In this document: piece after piece, positions 48,829 through 59,973 of the stretch | Layout of the letters: each line of letters starts with the position of its first letter | How positions within the stretch are numbered: position 1 is the stretch's first letter | Source of the DNA: Drosophila miranda | Lineage: Eukaryota > Arthropoda > Insecta > Diptera > Drosophilidae | Assembly: GCF_003369915.1 (NCBI RefSeq) | Contig: NC_046673.1 | Location: forward strand, 5,874,001 to 5,938,000 | Length of the DNA: 64,000 bases | Reading direction: 5' to 3' | Translations under genes and position numbers: made by a program | Notes under the pieces: generated by a model | Databases searched by the model: none | Seen by the model: the letters and a program-made list of their open reading frames with translations, nothing else | Told to the model about the DNA's origin: nothing

Positions 48829-50690
48829 GACAGACATCCATGTGTACATACTTGTACCCATGTATGCACGCACATTTCGCACACATCTTATGGGCCATGG
48901 ACAGAAACATCTACCGAAGTAGCCGCAGACGTAATAGACCGAACAAGGACGAAAGTCGGAATCGTCCAGGACAGTGCCCAGCCAAGCTAAATGTCGTACC
49001 TTGCTGCTTGAGTCGAACTTGAAATGGAAATTGAGCCCCGCGTACTCGTACTTATTTATTATCCCATTTAACATGCGTATGCAAAAGTTGTGTATTATTA
49101 ACTGCTTTTTGTACAGTTTTCATTGTCATCGTTATACCGTTATATCGTTATTCTGTTATACCGTTATTCCGTTACTGCGCCATGCCCAAGATCAAAGCAA
49201 CCACAAGACTATGTAGTGCACCTCTGACCTAGTAACAGACCTTGTGGCAGAGTTCTTTTCTCGGATCGCGCTCGGACGGAAAAAAACAACAAGAAAGCAA
49301 CAAAGACATTGCCCTCCGCGGTCTGATACAAGCACCCTAGTGCTGCATCACCTAATTCACTCTCTGAGAAGACGCCTTATATGTATAAACTGTTGCGGCA
49401 GCTCTACGACCCCTTAAGCTAAACTTAATGTGAACCCAAGCTGAACTTGAAATACTATCGCAACATTCTTACATACATATATAATATGCATAAACATATG
49501 TCTAAAACGTAAACGAAAACGAAAACAAAAACAAAACTTTATTGTATTAAGCTCGCATTGTTTTTTTGTGCCTGCCAGTGCCAGTCGTCATTCAGTGCAT
49601 TCTTGTGTATTTAGCAAGCTGATCTGACTACATATGTACATGAGTATGTATGTGTGTATGTATGTATGTTCGTTCTGTCCGACCGTCTGTCTGTCTGCTT
49701 GTGTCTCTAACTATATGTTTCTGATGTAGGAGATGGAGATGCCAAAGCCTAACATTCATTGTTCAAAACGGACCATCCTTTTTCCAGTTGCCAACAGGAA
49801 AGGCAGTACAATATGTACGTACGTATGATGGCAGTATGATAAAGGTAGATACATACATGTGTACATATGTATGTGGGTCCTTTGTGCATTCCTTGGGAAA
49901 TTGGCTTGTATTGGCCTCCCCTCCCCAATCGTCATCATTGCAATAGATATTTAAACTAGAAATCTTCTGCTTAGAAGAGTGCACAAATATTCAAATATAT
50001 CCAAAATAAATGGTCATTCTACTTGACCATGGCATTTTTATAAAAATTCTCTTTTTCGTGTATGAGTCATTGAGATCTAGCTAGAATTTGTTTTTCATTA
50101 CAAAGGGAACAAAATTTATAAAGAAACATGTCGAAGAAATGTTTTTAAATGATATATTGCGTATAGGAATAATATATATGTGTATGTGTAGCTACTATAT
50201 GGTATATATACATACATGGTCTAGTTATAGAACACGAAATTCAACACAATAATTGTTTCTCCCCAAGATAAATGTTATATGTAATTAACATTGATTTGCG
50301 GTCCCATACCCACACATAAAGACACACTATAGTATATACATATATTTTAGAGCAATTTTTTGTTAATGGTAGCTTGCATATAGAGCTAAACCTGAATGGA
50401 TAGTAATTACTTAACATAATAAGATATTTTGTACAGCCAAAACGGTTTTAGACAGAATTGAAAACGTCTTACGGCAGACAAAAGACAACGTAGTTTCAAG
50501 AACTGTTCGAACTGTAGTAAATTCGTACGACATTCTAATACATCCGATGCTATTCCTTTGATTTGACTCGATTGAAAACAACAATAAAATCATACATAAA
50601 CCATAACAAATTCCAGTTAGTGCTTGCATTTTGATCAACAACTAATCCTAAACATTGATGATCTCAATCCCAATCCTTTCAGTTTCTCAA
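48829..50690 (+). other. Non-coding region, probably 3' UTR then AT-rich spacer
   Basis: It contains CGTTATACCGTTAT-type repeats (49120-49175), TATG microsatellites and AT-rich DNA. I see no gene. Confidence 0.5.
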
Positions 50691-50770
50691 GAGGCGCAGC
50701 TCGAAGTTGCTCAGGCTTCCGCATATCTTCGATCAATGAGTGCTTTCTTGCGTGCCGGAAATACTAGGTA
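50691..50770 (+). CDS. Candidate isolated exon (low confidence)
   Basis: An acceptor-like CCAATCCTTTCAG is followed by about 80 bases that read, in one frame, SQEAQLEVAQASAYLRSMSA and FLRAGNTR, up to a donor-like ACTAG|GTATAC. In another frame they read FLKRRSSKLLRLPHIFDQ and stop. It could be a 3' exon of the preceding plus-strand gene. No partner exon further downstream was found. Confidence 0.25.
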
Positions 50771-50854
50771 TACAGTTTTCGATTTCCACATAGTACTTAG
50801 CTTTAAATATTGTTATTATCATTCGAGTAATAAATTAAAGTTCTGTCGAAAGCC

Positions 50855-51765
50855 CTAGCCCATTGTGGGCCAGAGGTTAAATATGCCCCAATCTGGCAGC
50901 GTTAGATTCCATGGCTGGGACAACGGTGTTGGTGCAAATGGCACTGGCATTGGCCATATGCTGCCTACTGGCGTCCGAAGCTCCTGAGGAGGGGAAGATA
51001 GTATGTTAATATATAGACTAAAAAGTTCTCCAATCACGGTGCGTTGTTTAACCATGACACTTAATAGTTTTAGTTTCAGCGATCGCTCTTTCTTATGCAA
51101 ATATTCCTAAGAAGTACGGCTAAATATGTATATCCATTATTCGATTTTGTAACATGTTTTCTCTAGTTATGAGACATTCTATTCTATCTTTACTATTATT
51201 CCGATCGTGACTATAGCCTATCGCTATACATACATATGTGGCCTTTTGAATTTAAATATGATATGTTATTTCATTTGGCAACAAACATATGTATGTACCC
51301 CATGCACACAAAAGCGATTGCTTGTGAACTTACAGTTTTCGATTTCCAGATATTCACAGAGATCGAAAATTGTTAAATTCATTTCCACATAGTACCTAAC
51401 TTTAAGAGTAACAGGTATAGAAAATATTGATTCTTGATTGATTAAACACTTGATAATTGTCAATCGGAAAGGTCTCTTCAAATAGTATTCTTCAACTCTA
51501 AGTCTTAGCAATGGTCTCTACTTACCGGCGGTGGACTGGCAGCTACCACATAGGTGTCCTCTGCGACGGCCTTTTGTATTGTTGTGCGTATGGCAGCCGT
51601 TTCCCGCAGATTTTGCGGCGTTACTACCACCTTGGCGGCACTCAAGGCGGGCAGAACAAAAGGATCCCTGAGCCAGGTGGGTGCAATTACCTGACGACGC
51701 AGACGGTAAGCAGCGCCTACCGACAAGCCAGCAGCCAGCAGCAAAATTGAGAGCTGCCACCGCAT
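50855..51765 (-). CDS. Small secreted protein, two exons
   Basis: Exons 51765-51526 and 50983-50855 (CCGCCG|GTAAGT .. CCCTCCTCAG|GAGCTT, phase 0) encode 122 residues. Residues 1-19 are a signal peptide (MRWQLSILLLAAGLSVGAA) followed by an RLRRQV stretch, a possible basic cleavage site. The mature part is valine/alanine-rich, then proline/tryptophan-rich (SIWPMPVPFAPTPLSQPW), with one potential N-glycosylation site (NLT) and a Trp-Pro end. There are no cysteines after the signal peptide. The family is not recognised; it may be cuticle- or extracellular-matrix-related, but that is a guess. It is followed upstream by the SNIP1-type gene on the same strand. Confidence 0.75.
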
Positions 51766-52139
51766 ACTGTTGCCCGTTTCGGATACAAATACACATTGAA
51801 AGCTGACATTGGAGCGAGTCGATGCTTCGAGTCGTGAAGTTGAGTTTTTGCTGGTGCTGGAATTTCTCTCATTGACCTCCTCTTGTTGGTGTCGCTTCTG
51901 ATTGGACGATTTCCACTTCGTTATTTTGGGTAGGTAAAGTTAAGAGAATTTTTGTTTGGAATTTTATTTATGAGTATGTTGGCAGTGGGCACGCAAAACC
52001 ATGTTATGTAAATGTATACTGATCTCAGCCAAGGTGCGAAAAATAAAAATCGTACATAAAGAAAGGGTCAAATGAAACACTGCCCCGCCCCCCGACGATT
52101 GCTAAGGCGAGACAGGAGCCCGGCTGCGCACTGGCTGCT

Positions 52140-53501
52140 CTAGGCATTTACTTCCTCGGCTGGTACATCCACACGCTCTTCCTTGATATGCACGTCATCA
52201 TCCTCCTGGTCCTCTTTGCTATTCTCGTGAAGCAGAACGTACTCGCGGGAGCTAAAGCCAAACTTGATGACATCCTTCTCCATCAGTTCGTAGTACTTAC
52301 GGCCATCGACTTTCTTGTTGTTCAGGAACGTTCCGTTGGCCGATTCCAGGTCGATGAGGTAGAGACGCACACGCTTACCCTGGCTGCCGTCCTCTCGCTC
52401 AAAGGGCACGAGCCGGTACTGCAGGGCGGCATGCTGCTTGGAGCAGCTTGGATGATCTACCGCCAGGTCGACCACCTTGCGGTCGCGGCCCACGAGGAAA
52501 CAGCTTTGGCGATGTATGTGTAGTGTAGGCAGTGCTGTTTCGCCCTTGAACGGGTACAGGCGCCATCGACGCTTCGGCTTGCGAGCCTCGACCGGCTCCG
52601 AGTATTTGACAACAACTCCATTAACTTTGTTGGTGTCCTCGGTGAGGGCTCCGCTTAGCCCGAAGTTGGGCTTCTCCTTTTCGACAGGCTCTTCATCCGG
52701 CGGCGCCTTGTCATCGCCCTTCCTGCCCCACTCGAAGTGTTCGTCGTCTCCTCTGCTACGATTGTCGCGGCGCTGTTGTTTACGACGCCCAAAGTCGCGT
52801 CCGTCTCTGTTTGGTCGATCGCGGGGACTGCGGCTACGACTGCGCCTGGAAAGAAATGCGGAATTAGTCAAGAGACGTCTCGGTGGATGTTTCATCTGTA
52901 CTTGCCGCTCTGGACGCCTTTCGGGGGAACGGCGCGGTCGCTCCTTCCGTTCATTGCTGCGTGCTCGTTGTCGTTGCACAGGTGAACGCTGCCTTTGTTC
53001 CCGTCGACTGCGATCGCGGCGTGTAGGATTGTCCCGGTCGCTGTCTCGGTGACGTTCTTTTTCTGTCTCGCGCTCCCTTTCCCGCTCTCGCGAGTAGCTA
53101 CGACTGTGTCTGCGTTGTTTTGTGTTTCTATGGGAATTGTGACGTTGGCCGCCGTTGCCACGGTCGGGACTGTCCCACTTCGAGCGTTGCTCTTGCACCT
53201 TCTGGCTGGTTTCCTCAGACTGCTTTTCTACATTTCTGGTCCGCTTTTCCTGTATTTCTTCAGCGCCCTCTGTGTTGCGATTCTTTTTCTTACTGCGCTT
53301 CTGCTTTTTGCCCGCCGAGGAGTTCGATAAGTCGTTGTTGCTGCTACTACTGCTGCTGGAAGATGAACTCGAACTGTACCGTGATTCCCTTTGTTTGCTT
53401 TTCTTGAGGTTAGGCGCATTCTTTTCGTCCATTTTTTGGTCCTCGTCGCTACTCCCGGAATTTTCTTTTTGGTCGCCGGGCGTACCGCGTCTCTTGCCCA
53501 T
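52140..53501 (-). CDS. Snip1: SNIP1-type FHA-domain protein (Smad nuclear interacting protein 1 homologue)
   Basis: A single open frame of 453 residues. The N-terminal half is extremely rich in Arg/Ser/Lys/Glu/Asp, with a serine run at about 40-55 and many RS, RE and RD dipeptides, as in splicing-associated proteins. From about residue 285 the sequence is conserved: PNFGLSGALTEDTNKVNGVV, then KRRWRLYPFKGE. The FHA domain follows at about 335-430, with FLVGRDRKVVDLAVDHPSCS, KQHAALQYR and LIDLESANGTFLNNKKV. GR, S..H and NG are the phosphothreonine-binding residues of FHA folds. In other animals SNIP1 binds Smads, the NF-kB cofactor p300 and spliceosome components. It is probably nuclear. It diverges from the 53.98-kb gene with DRE-like sites between. 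An intron-like stretch at 52846-52901 would cause a frameshift if removed. Confidence 0.88.
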   Translation of the reverse strand: MGKRRGTPGDQKENSGSSDEDQKMDEKNAPNLKKSKQRESRYSSSSSSSSSSSSNNDLSNSSAGKKQKRSKKKNRNTEGAEEIQEKRTRNVEKQSEETSQKVQEQRSKWDSPDRGNGGQRHNSHRNTKQRRHSRSYSRERERERETEKERHRDSDRDNPTRRDRSRREQRQRSPVQRQRARSNERKERPRRSPERRPERQVQMKHPPRRLLTNSAFLSRRSRSRSPRDRPNRDGRDFGRRKQQRRDNRSRGDDEHFEWGRKGDDKAPPDEEPVEKEKPNFGLSGALTEDTNKVNGVVVKYSEPVEARKPKRRWRLYPFKGETALPTLHIHRQSCFLVGRDRKVVDLAVDHPSCSKQHAALQYRLVPFEREDGSQGKRVRLYLIDLESANGTFLNNKKVDGRKYYELMEKDVIKFGFSSREYVLLHENSKEDQEDDDVHIKEERVDVPAEEVNA

Positions 53502-53604
53502 TGTTGTTGTTTATTAAAGTCACAAATATTAACAAAAAACACAAACTAAATGGCTTTGAAATAGGTTAGGGATGGCATATCAGCTACTTCAACAGCTGTT
53601 TGGC

Positions 53605-53712
53605 TGATCGATATCCGTTTAAATCGGCCAGAGCGACTGTGAGTAACATCTCTAGGTCTGTCCAGTCAATATGAAGATGCACGATACGTTTAATCGATAC
53701 TAATCGATACAG
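53605..53712. promoter_or_regulatory. DRE-like ATCGATA cluster in a divergent promoter
   Basis: ATCGATA occurs at 53607-53613, 53693-53699 and 53703-53709. The core of the DREF-binding DRE is TATCGATA. The cluster lies between the SNIP1-type gene (-) and the 53.98-kb gene (+) and fits housekeeping-type expression of one or both. Confidence 0.5.
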
Positions 53713-53979
53713 TACAAAAGTACAACATCGCGCCATGTTCATCTCAATGCGTTGGGTAGCAGACTAGAATAACTACGATTTAGAAATTAGAAAAAATAAT
53801 ATCTAATTATGGTGATTATGATCTTAGTTAGTATATAGTCTGAAAGCATGTTGTTTTCTATCGCGTTACGCCATTTGTAAGTTCCAACAGAATTAGCCGC
53901 AGAAGCAGTCGCTGTTACTGTCGGCCGAACGTCGCACCCAAACCCAAACAAAGTGAAAACTGATTTACTCCGCTTCACA

Positions 53980-54576
53980 ATGACACCATTCGATGATTTT
54001 GTTTATTTAATTAATCATGTGCTACTAGGCGAAGAGCCGGTAAGTAAGACCTACATTAAAGCATGCACACATTCGTACGGCTGTATGTGTGCATGTGCAT
54101 ATGTACGTGAGACTGAAATCGTACATTGATTTTGTCCATGTGTAGACCATTGAGGACTTCATATTGCTTGTGGGTACATTAGTAGCATTCATAGCTTTCA
54201 TACTCTGGTGCTGCTTTCCCATTCAGCCAAAGGTAAGTGATTAATCTGAAAAAACCCAAGTCTACCATCTAAAGTTTTCTTACTTCCACAGGAGCCGGGA
54301 CCTCATCGCCAGTTCACATGCAAAATCATACAGAATCCAATAAAAGCTTTTGATGCGGCCACCAGCACCGACGACAACAATGCTGCCAATGCGACACCAT
54401 TCCCTTCACCGTATAACACTGGAGCCAAAAGCGGCCTCGGTGCAAAAGGCAATACCGGCGCGGATGCCGGCCTGACCAGCAGCATGTACAACGGAAGCAA
54501 CGGCAGCTATAGCAAGAACGGCACTGTAGCCATGCACAATTATTACGTTAAGAACGGACACCATTGCTGCACCTAG
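53980..54576 (+). CDS. Small single-pass membrane protein, three exons
   Basis: Exons 53980-54039, 54146-54232 and 54292-54576 are joined by GT..AG introns at phase 0 and encode 143 residues. There is no signal peptide. One membrane segment at about residues 24-46 (DFILLVGTLVAFIAFILWCC) lies between the acidic N terminus (MTPFDDFVYL..GEEP) and IQPKEPGPHRQFTCKII. The C-terminal 80 residues are Ala/Gly/Asn/Ser-rich and end HHCCT, so two cysteines sit one residue from the terminus and could be lipidated. The family is unknown to me. The ATG at 53980 has a good context (CACAATGA). Its 3' UTR probably extends for several hundred bases. Confidence 0.82.
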
Positions 54577-56328
54577 TGGCCAGCCTAAAGTTGGCATTCA
54601 CGATTTCGCAGACCTGAGGCTGGGAGATGCTGCTTATTAGCTTAGCGTTCTGTTACCTAATCAGTTCTTTGTATGCACAATGATCAGTGCATCACCGTCG
54701 TCGTTATAGGAATAATGCCTGTGAATATTGATTGTAATTTGTGCCAATTGGTTCGACAGGTTGTTAGGAAGCAGCTTTAAGCTGCCGGTTCGCATTCGCA
54801 AGCACATTTGAATTGTAATTGCTCAGACTGATTTGTTTAAAAAAACAGGACAAGACAAGGAAAGGCAGACGGCATGCAAACCACCTTGCATGCCCTGCCT
54901 ATGGTAGGGAAGATTGGCAAATGTTACATATGTGGCAAGTTTCTAAAACTTCCTTGATATCTATATATATATATATGTGTATATGTGTATATGTACATGT
55001 GTTGCATTTGTGGAAATACCAAATTAATATACATATGTGTGTATATGAAATCCAAGTATCTAGTTCTAAGTATTTGTGTATTATACAACAAACAAGCATA
55101 TATTGTGACCACGTTCGCTTAGCCCAACCCAAAATCTCCAAGACATTTGCCAACCCAAAGTGGAAAGCAACAAAATTCTTAAAATAAATTACCATTTTGT
55201 TTCGCTGAAGGAAGAACATAGAAGCCCCTTCTAGCGGGAAACACCTATATAAATAAATATATAAATATCTTTAAGATGGATTATATGAACACCACACCCG
55301 GAAACCTTACAAAATATCTAGCATTTAATATTTCCCCGAAATCGCGTTTATTTCCTCTGTACATGCATTCGAATTTGTATTTGTGTTTATGTATACATAA
55401 GTATCGCCTATCTTTGTAAACCGCAAAATATTTGATCTCATTTATATAATTATTTATTTGTGATTTGTGATGTAACTGTTAGAAAATTCCAACGTCCCTC
55501 TACCACGAGGGGGGGGGGCTGTAAATGCCTAGATCCCTCTAACAAGAAACGAATACGAAAACCTATAAAAGCTGTTGTTTTATTTCCTTTTTATTCATGG
55601 TAACAGCAACAGCAACCCAAACCCAAACCCAATACGCATATTTGAAATGAAAGTCACGTTTTGTAAAATTGTTCTTAGAATTTATTTATAAATTAATAAC
55701 AGTGCTATCAAGGGCGTTGGGTAACGCTAACAATAGTTACTAGTGTATAAACACACACATCAACGCAATATCAACAGAAGTATGAAAGAGCGGCTCCGGG
55801 GAGCAGCCCTGGTCAGAATGGAGAATCGTCGAGCTGCAGACCGGAAATATCGTGGGGCACTTGGTCAAAAGACCATCTAGATTTGTATGTGGCTATAACA
55901 TTTGGTTTGATTGGTTTCGAGGGCTTCCCTTCACTTCGCTTAATTCCTAGTATCTCGTTTTGGGCTTTGGTAACAGTTGAAACATTTGTGAATCGTCGTC
56001 GTTATTTGCCTACAACTATGGGACTACACACAAAAACATATTTACATAAATACATACATATATACACTGGCGAATAAATAGAAAATTGCAGAGCTTATTC
56101 CTTTTCATTTCTTTCTTTCTGTTGAAGCTCTCCTGCTGCACTCTTTTTTTAACCCTAAAGACAGTCTTAAGCAAAAATTAATGCATGTAACAGAAAACAA
56201 GAAATCAACGAACTCGGAACAAAAAAAAAAAATCACCCTATGAAATGTCAAAAATTTAATTTTGAACGTGTGTTTCTGCTGATGCCAGCACCAGGAGCAC
56301 GTGCCACAGACGCCCTACCCTACCGCCA
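54577..56328. other. Region between convergent genes, non-coding
   Basis: It holds 3' UTR sequence of the 53.98-kb gene, TATA/TGTA microsatellites and A-rich runs, and then the minus-strand 3' UTR of the exchanger gene. No gene is seen. Confidence 0.6.
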
Positions 56329-58830
56329 CTAGCTACTGCAGTCCCTGGGGAAGAACACATTCATCTCAATCAGAATCTGAAGAACGATAAACACTCCGTA
56401 GACGGTGAAGAGAGCGATGCCCACCCGCTTGGTCAAGCGGTAGCCACTGAAGCTGAGTATTATGAAGAGGGCCACTGTTGAAATGATTAGTATCAGGATA
56501 TTGTACTCGATGCCCTGTGTGCCGACCTGTTGCGGCTCCCCACTTCCATAGTTTAGGCAGTTCTTGATGAACCAGGGCACGCCAAGAGAAAGCAGGATAG
56601 CCAGCGAGTTGGCGCCCAGCGAGTTCGAGACTCCGATTCCGCTTTCACCTGTTAACGAGAGTGCATAAAGTCAGCTCAGTATTCGAACTGGGATCGGAAT
56701 CAAGGCTCGTTCCGCTTACCGTTCCTCAGGGATATCAGACTGGAGACGGCCTCGGGCATGGTGGAGCCGGCAGCCAGGAAAGTCAGACCCATTACTATTG
56801 TTGGCACATGGATGGCCACTCCGAAGGCCGTCAGCATCCAGACAATCAGGTAGGCATTGCCCCCGATGCAGAGGATGCACATGATGAAGGAAAGTGGGTA
56901 GAGGCGGCGGTGCTTCATCGGATGCGGGATCAGCCAAGAGAGGGTGAACTTAATCGGGAAAACGAAGATCCACCAGCTCTTCATGAAGCGCGAGGCGTCG
57001 TGAGGATAGGCGTAGATGCTTTTTGGCATATCGTCTTCATCGCTGTCATCGCCGTTCCCTGTGATAAAGTGATAAAGGGATGATGAGAAACAGTTGGCAT
57101 GGAGCGGGGGATAGTGCTTACAATGCTTGGAGTGAGTCAGATTGGCGGTGGAGGACATCGACGAGGTGTTCTCTGGCAAGTTTACCACGAATAGGCCATC
57201 GCCCGTCAGGGGATCCTTCTTCAGCGGAAGCTGTGCCTTGGCGCTGTTCTCCGGAGGTTCCGTTAGATCTACAAGGCATCCAGGATCAAAATGGGGCAGG
57301 TTCATGCACATAGGACTAAGTGGACTCACCGTAACGCGTGGAGAAGCAGCAGTTCATGCGATCCTCGATGAATACGCGAATGGCTGGCATGAACTTGTTG
57401 TTGTTGAAGGTGATCAGATAGTAGAGCACTAGGAAGCCCATCATGATGCAGGACTCGACGAAGCTAATGCTACCGCCCCAGGCCAGTACCAGCAGGATTA
57501 TCGTGTTGAATATGTAGATGAAGCAGTCCCTCGCTATTGGCCACCAGTCCAGCTGAACCGGCTGCCAATCAAAAGATTGAATTTTGATTTTGAATTTTGT
57601 AGACGTGCAAATTTTTTCTGTGAAAACATTGAGAGGAGTACATACCTTGTCAATGGACAGCGCCGCCAGGCCCGCCACGCCCAGGGTGTTGAACATGAGC
57701 GAGCCGATGATCGTACCCAGACCCATGTCCGACTCCAGGATCAGGGTGCTGATAGTGTTGGTGAAGAACTCCGGCATCGATGTGGCCGTGGCCATAAAGG
57801 TGGCCGCCGCCACGTCCTTAGACAGGTGCAGGTCCTCGCAGATGCACTCCACCGTGGGCAGGAAGTAGTCGTTGCATATTATGGCCAGCAGTATGAAGAA
57901 ATATACCGCAGCAAAGACATGAAGCACCACCCAGCCCTGTCGAAGCTGTTCCACTGCAAGACCGAAGAAAGTTATAAACGAATGCCCCACAAGTAGGCAA
58001 CACTTTCGTTGCTTTCAAGCCATTCCTCGAGAACCGGTTTTCCCACAAACAGAACCAAAACCATATACCATACCGGAAGAACGGCATCTATCAGTGTCAT
58101 TTCCAAAAGACATACCTCCGAATAGGTATTAGTAGATATTTATAGGCAGAAACATTAGAAATCTAATCGCTGTTCTTACTAAAATCTAGACACCTTACAT
58201 TCACCAGAAGAGCTATCTGAATCTAAATTGCAAGTATTCTCTAGTGCTTGGAACAGTTCAAGCTTTTGCGCGATAAGAGCGCCTACCCAGAGTGTTCCGC
58301 ACGAATAGACAGTCTTATGTGCCCGTCTGGTAAGCTTTGAGTGCAACTACTACACATAGTATACACACACGTAGAGGGTACGAGTATAAACAGAAGTTCA
58401 TGGCTTGCCTGATTTGATTCCCATTGAATTGTCCGTTATCGGGGGAGCCTGCTGATAATATGGAGTGTGAAGCAAGAAAGGCCGAAGAGTCTGGACACCG
58501 GACGCCCCACACTGACAAGTTCAAGTCTATCCAAAGTAGTTTTAATGCACATTCCGCTCTATGATTTGGATTGGGTGCCCCGAGAGACCGATAATGCCCG
58601 AGGGAAATTATAGCTTCGGATAATACTTGATCGTGGTTATCTACAGACTTTGAATTGTGCCGACAGTCCGGCTGTCCACATCGAAAACTTACCTGTAAAG
58701 AGGTCAGCAAACTCATCCATCGGTGAGGTCTCATCGTCGCCCGGGCACGAGGCACGTGGCAGTATGTCGTAGAGCAGCTGCTCATCAAAGTATCTCAGGG
58801 ATGCCTCCAGAAAGTTGCTGTCATTGCCGG
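56329..58830 (-). CDS. NCKX-type (SLC24 family) sodium/calcium exchanger, 5' exon(s) not certain
   Basis: Six exons: 58830-58693, 57953-57646, 57561-57330, 57268-57122, 57058-56720 and 56648-56329. All are GT..AG with consistent phases, and together they give 493 residues; the first exon begins in mid-codon. After an extracellular segment (ASCPGDDETSPMDEF) comes the first membrane cluster with the alpha-1 repeat ATFMATATSMPEFFTNTIS (about residues 95-113) and GTIIGSLMFNTLGVAGL. Next is a cytoplasmic loop with an acidic stretch (NGDDSDEDD). The second cluster carries the alpha-2 repeat GLTFLAAGSTMPEAVSSLIS and SNSLGANSLAILLSLGVPW, then further membrane helices. It should exchange sodium for calcium at the plasma membrane. 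The alpha-2 repeat lacks the aspartate that follows GSNIF in NCKX2. Drosophila X-linked candidates include zyd and CG12376, and I cannot decide between them. Confidence 0.9.
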
Positions 58831-59320
58831 CTGCAAAAGAAAACAGCCCAAAAACAGAATTAATCGTTTAGTCAGCCACTCTGATATGCACATCGGCCCT
58901 GATTCTTCCACGCTAATGGAAAATACTCAACACGATAAGATTAAGCAAGAAAATAATAGAAAAAAAACCAACTATCCAACGTCTAACTGACAAAAACGCA
59001 ATCCAAGTCATCAGAAAAACCCGAACTCAAACCGACTATCAATATAATGTGACCAAATAAGAGCTCTTTCTTAAGGAGCTAGGGGGCACCCTTCAAAAGA
59101 GGTACGTATTTCTCAAACTCCACTCAAAATTAATTGACACTTTCAAGTCAATTACATTCAGTTAGTACATATTTAAGTTTATGTGACGTTCGGTATCGCT
59201 GTTCGCAAACGGGACTAATTGATTTTGTATAAGAATAATCTTTTGAAGAATCTTCGTACTGTGTAACTTAAGGGACAGACAAATGCAGGTTAAGATCTGA
59301 TTCTACACATGACTGCCATT

Positions 59321-59455
59321 TTATTCGTAGATCCAGTCCTTGGCAGCCTTAGTCCAGGTGACCAGCTCCTTCTCGTTGAACCAAAGGGCGATCTCCTTAT
59401 CGGCAGACTCGACAGCATCGGATGCAGAAGTCACCGCGAATGGTACCGGGCAAGG
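59321..59455 (-). pseudogene. awd: 5'-truncated, frameshifted awd (nucleoside diphosphate kinase) pseudogene
   Basis: On the minus strand the sequence reads [11 protein letters not shown] in one frame and then, after a junction at about 59416-59423, [20 protein letters not shown] and [17 protein letters not shown] in another. These are the last parts of Abnormal wing discs / NDP kinase. Between them the QVGRNIIHG segment expected in this family is missing. About 29 bases appear deleted, which breaks the frame, and everything upstream of LPGT is absent. No intron is present and no poly(A) tail is visible. It is most likely an old retrocopy fragment lying inside or next to the exchanger gene. 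Confidence 0.85.
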
Positions 59456-59858
59456 AATTGCATGTTTTGGATTTTCTCTATTTCCATTTTTCTTGAAATT
59501 TTGTATTTAAATCTGTCTTAAATCTGTTTTTCTATTCTCACACCAACACCAGCCGTTTTATATCGCTCCGCTAGAGCGCGCACACTGCACGAGGAAGAGT
59601 GCGTGGGAGAGAGATTTCTGTAGCTGTTTTTGTGTGTTGCCATGTAGAACAGATGACACATTAAAAGGTATGTTAAAATGGTCGAGGATGGAACTTTCTC
59701 TATTGATTTCTTTGAAAGAAAACAAAAAACTGCCGAAGGATTGGCAGGAAAAATTTTAAACAAATTAGACAAGAAAAGGGGACATTTTTTAATAAGGTAC
59801 TGCAGAGCTCAATGCTATGATAACGGAAGTGATGGTATGTAGTATGATAGTACATTTT

Positions 59859-59973
59859 TTAGTAAATCAACCAACCCCATCTTTCTAATTTTGCCACATT
59901 TATAATCCAATCCCAAAGTGTCAAATCAAGTATTGCTTATTGTAATTTAAAAGTGGGTTGATTTACTAAAAAA
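59859..59973. repeat. MITE with about 17-bp terminal inverted repeats
   Basis: TTTTTTAGTAAATCAACC at the left end is matched by GGTTGATTTACTAAAAAA at the right end. The interior ACAATCCAATCCCAAA block is shared with 30818-30930. There is no coding capacity. Confidence 0.8.

Noticed and set aside
52846-52901. 56-bp intron-like stretch in the SNIP1-type gene (CAA|GTACAG .. ACTAAT .. TTTCCAG|GCGC)
   Set aside because: Splicing would shift the frame to a TAG four codons later, whereas the unspliced frame stays open and reaches the FHA domain. It could still be used for a truncated isoform.
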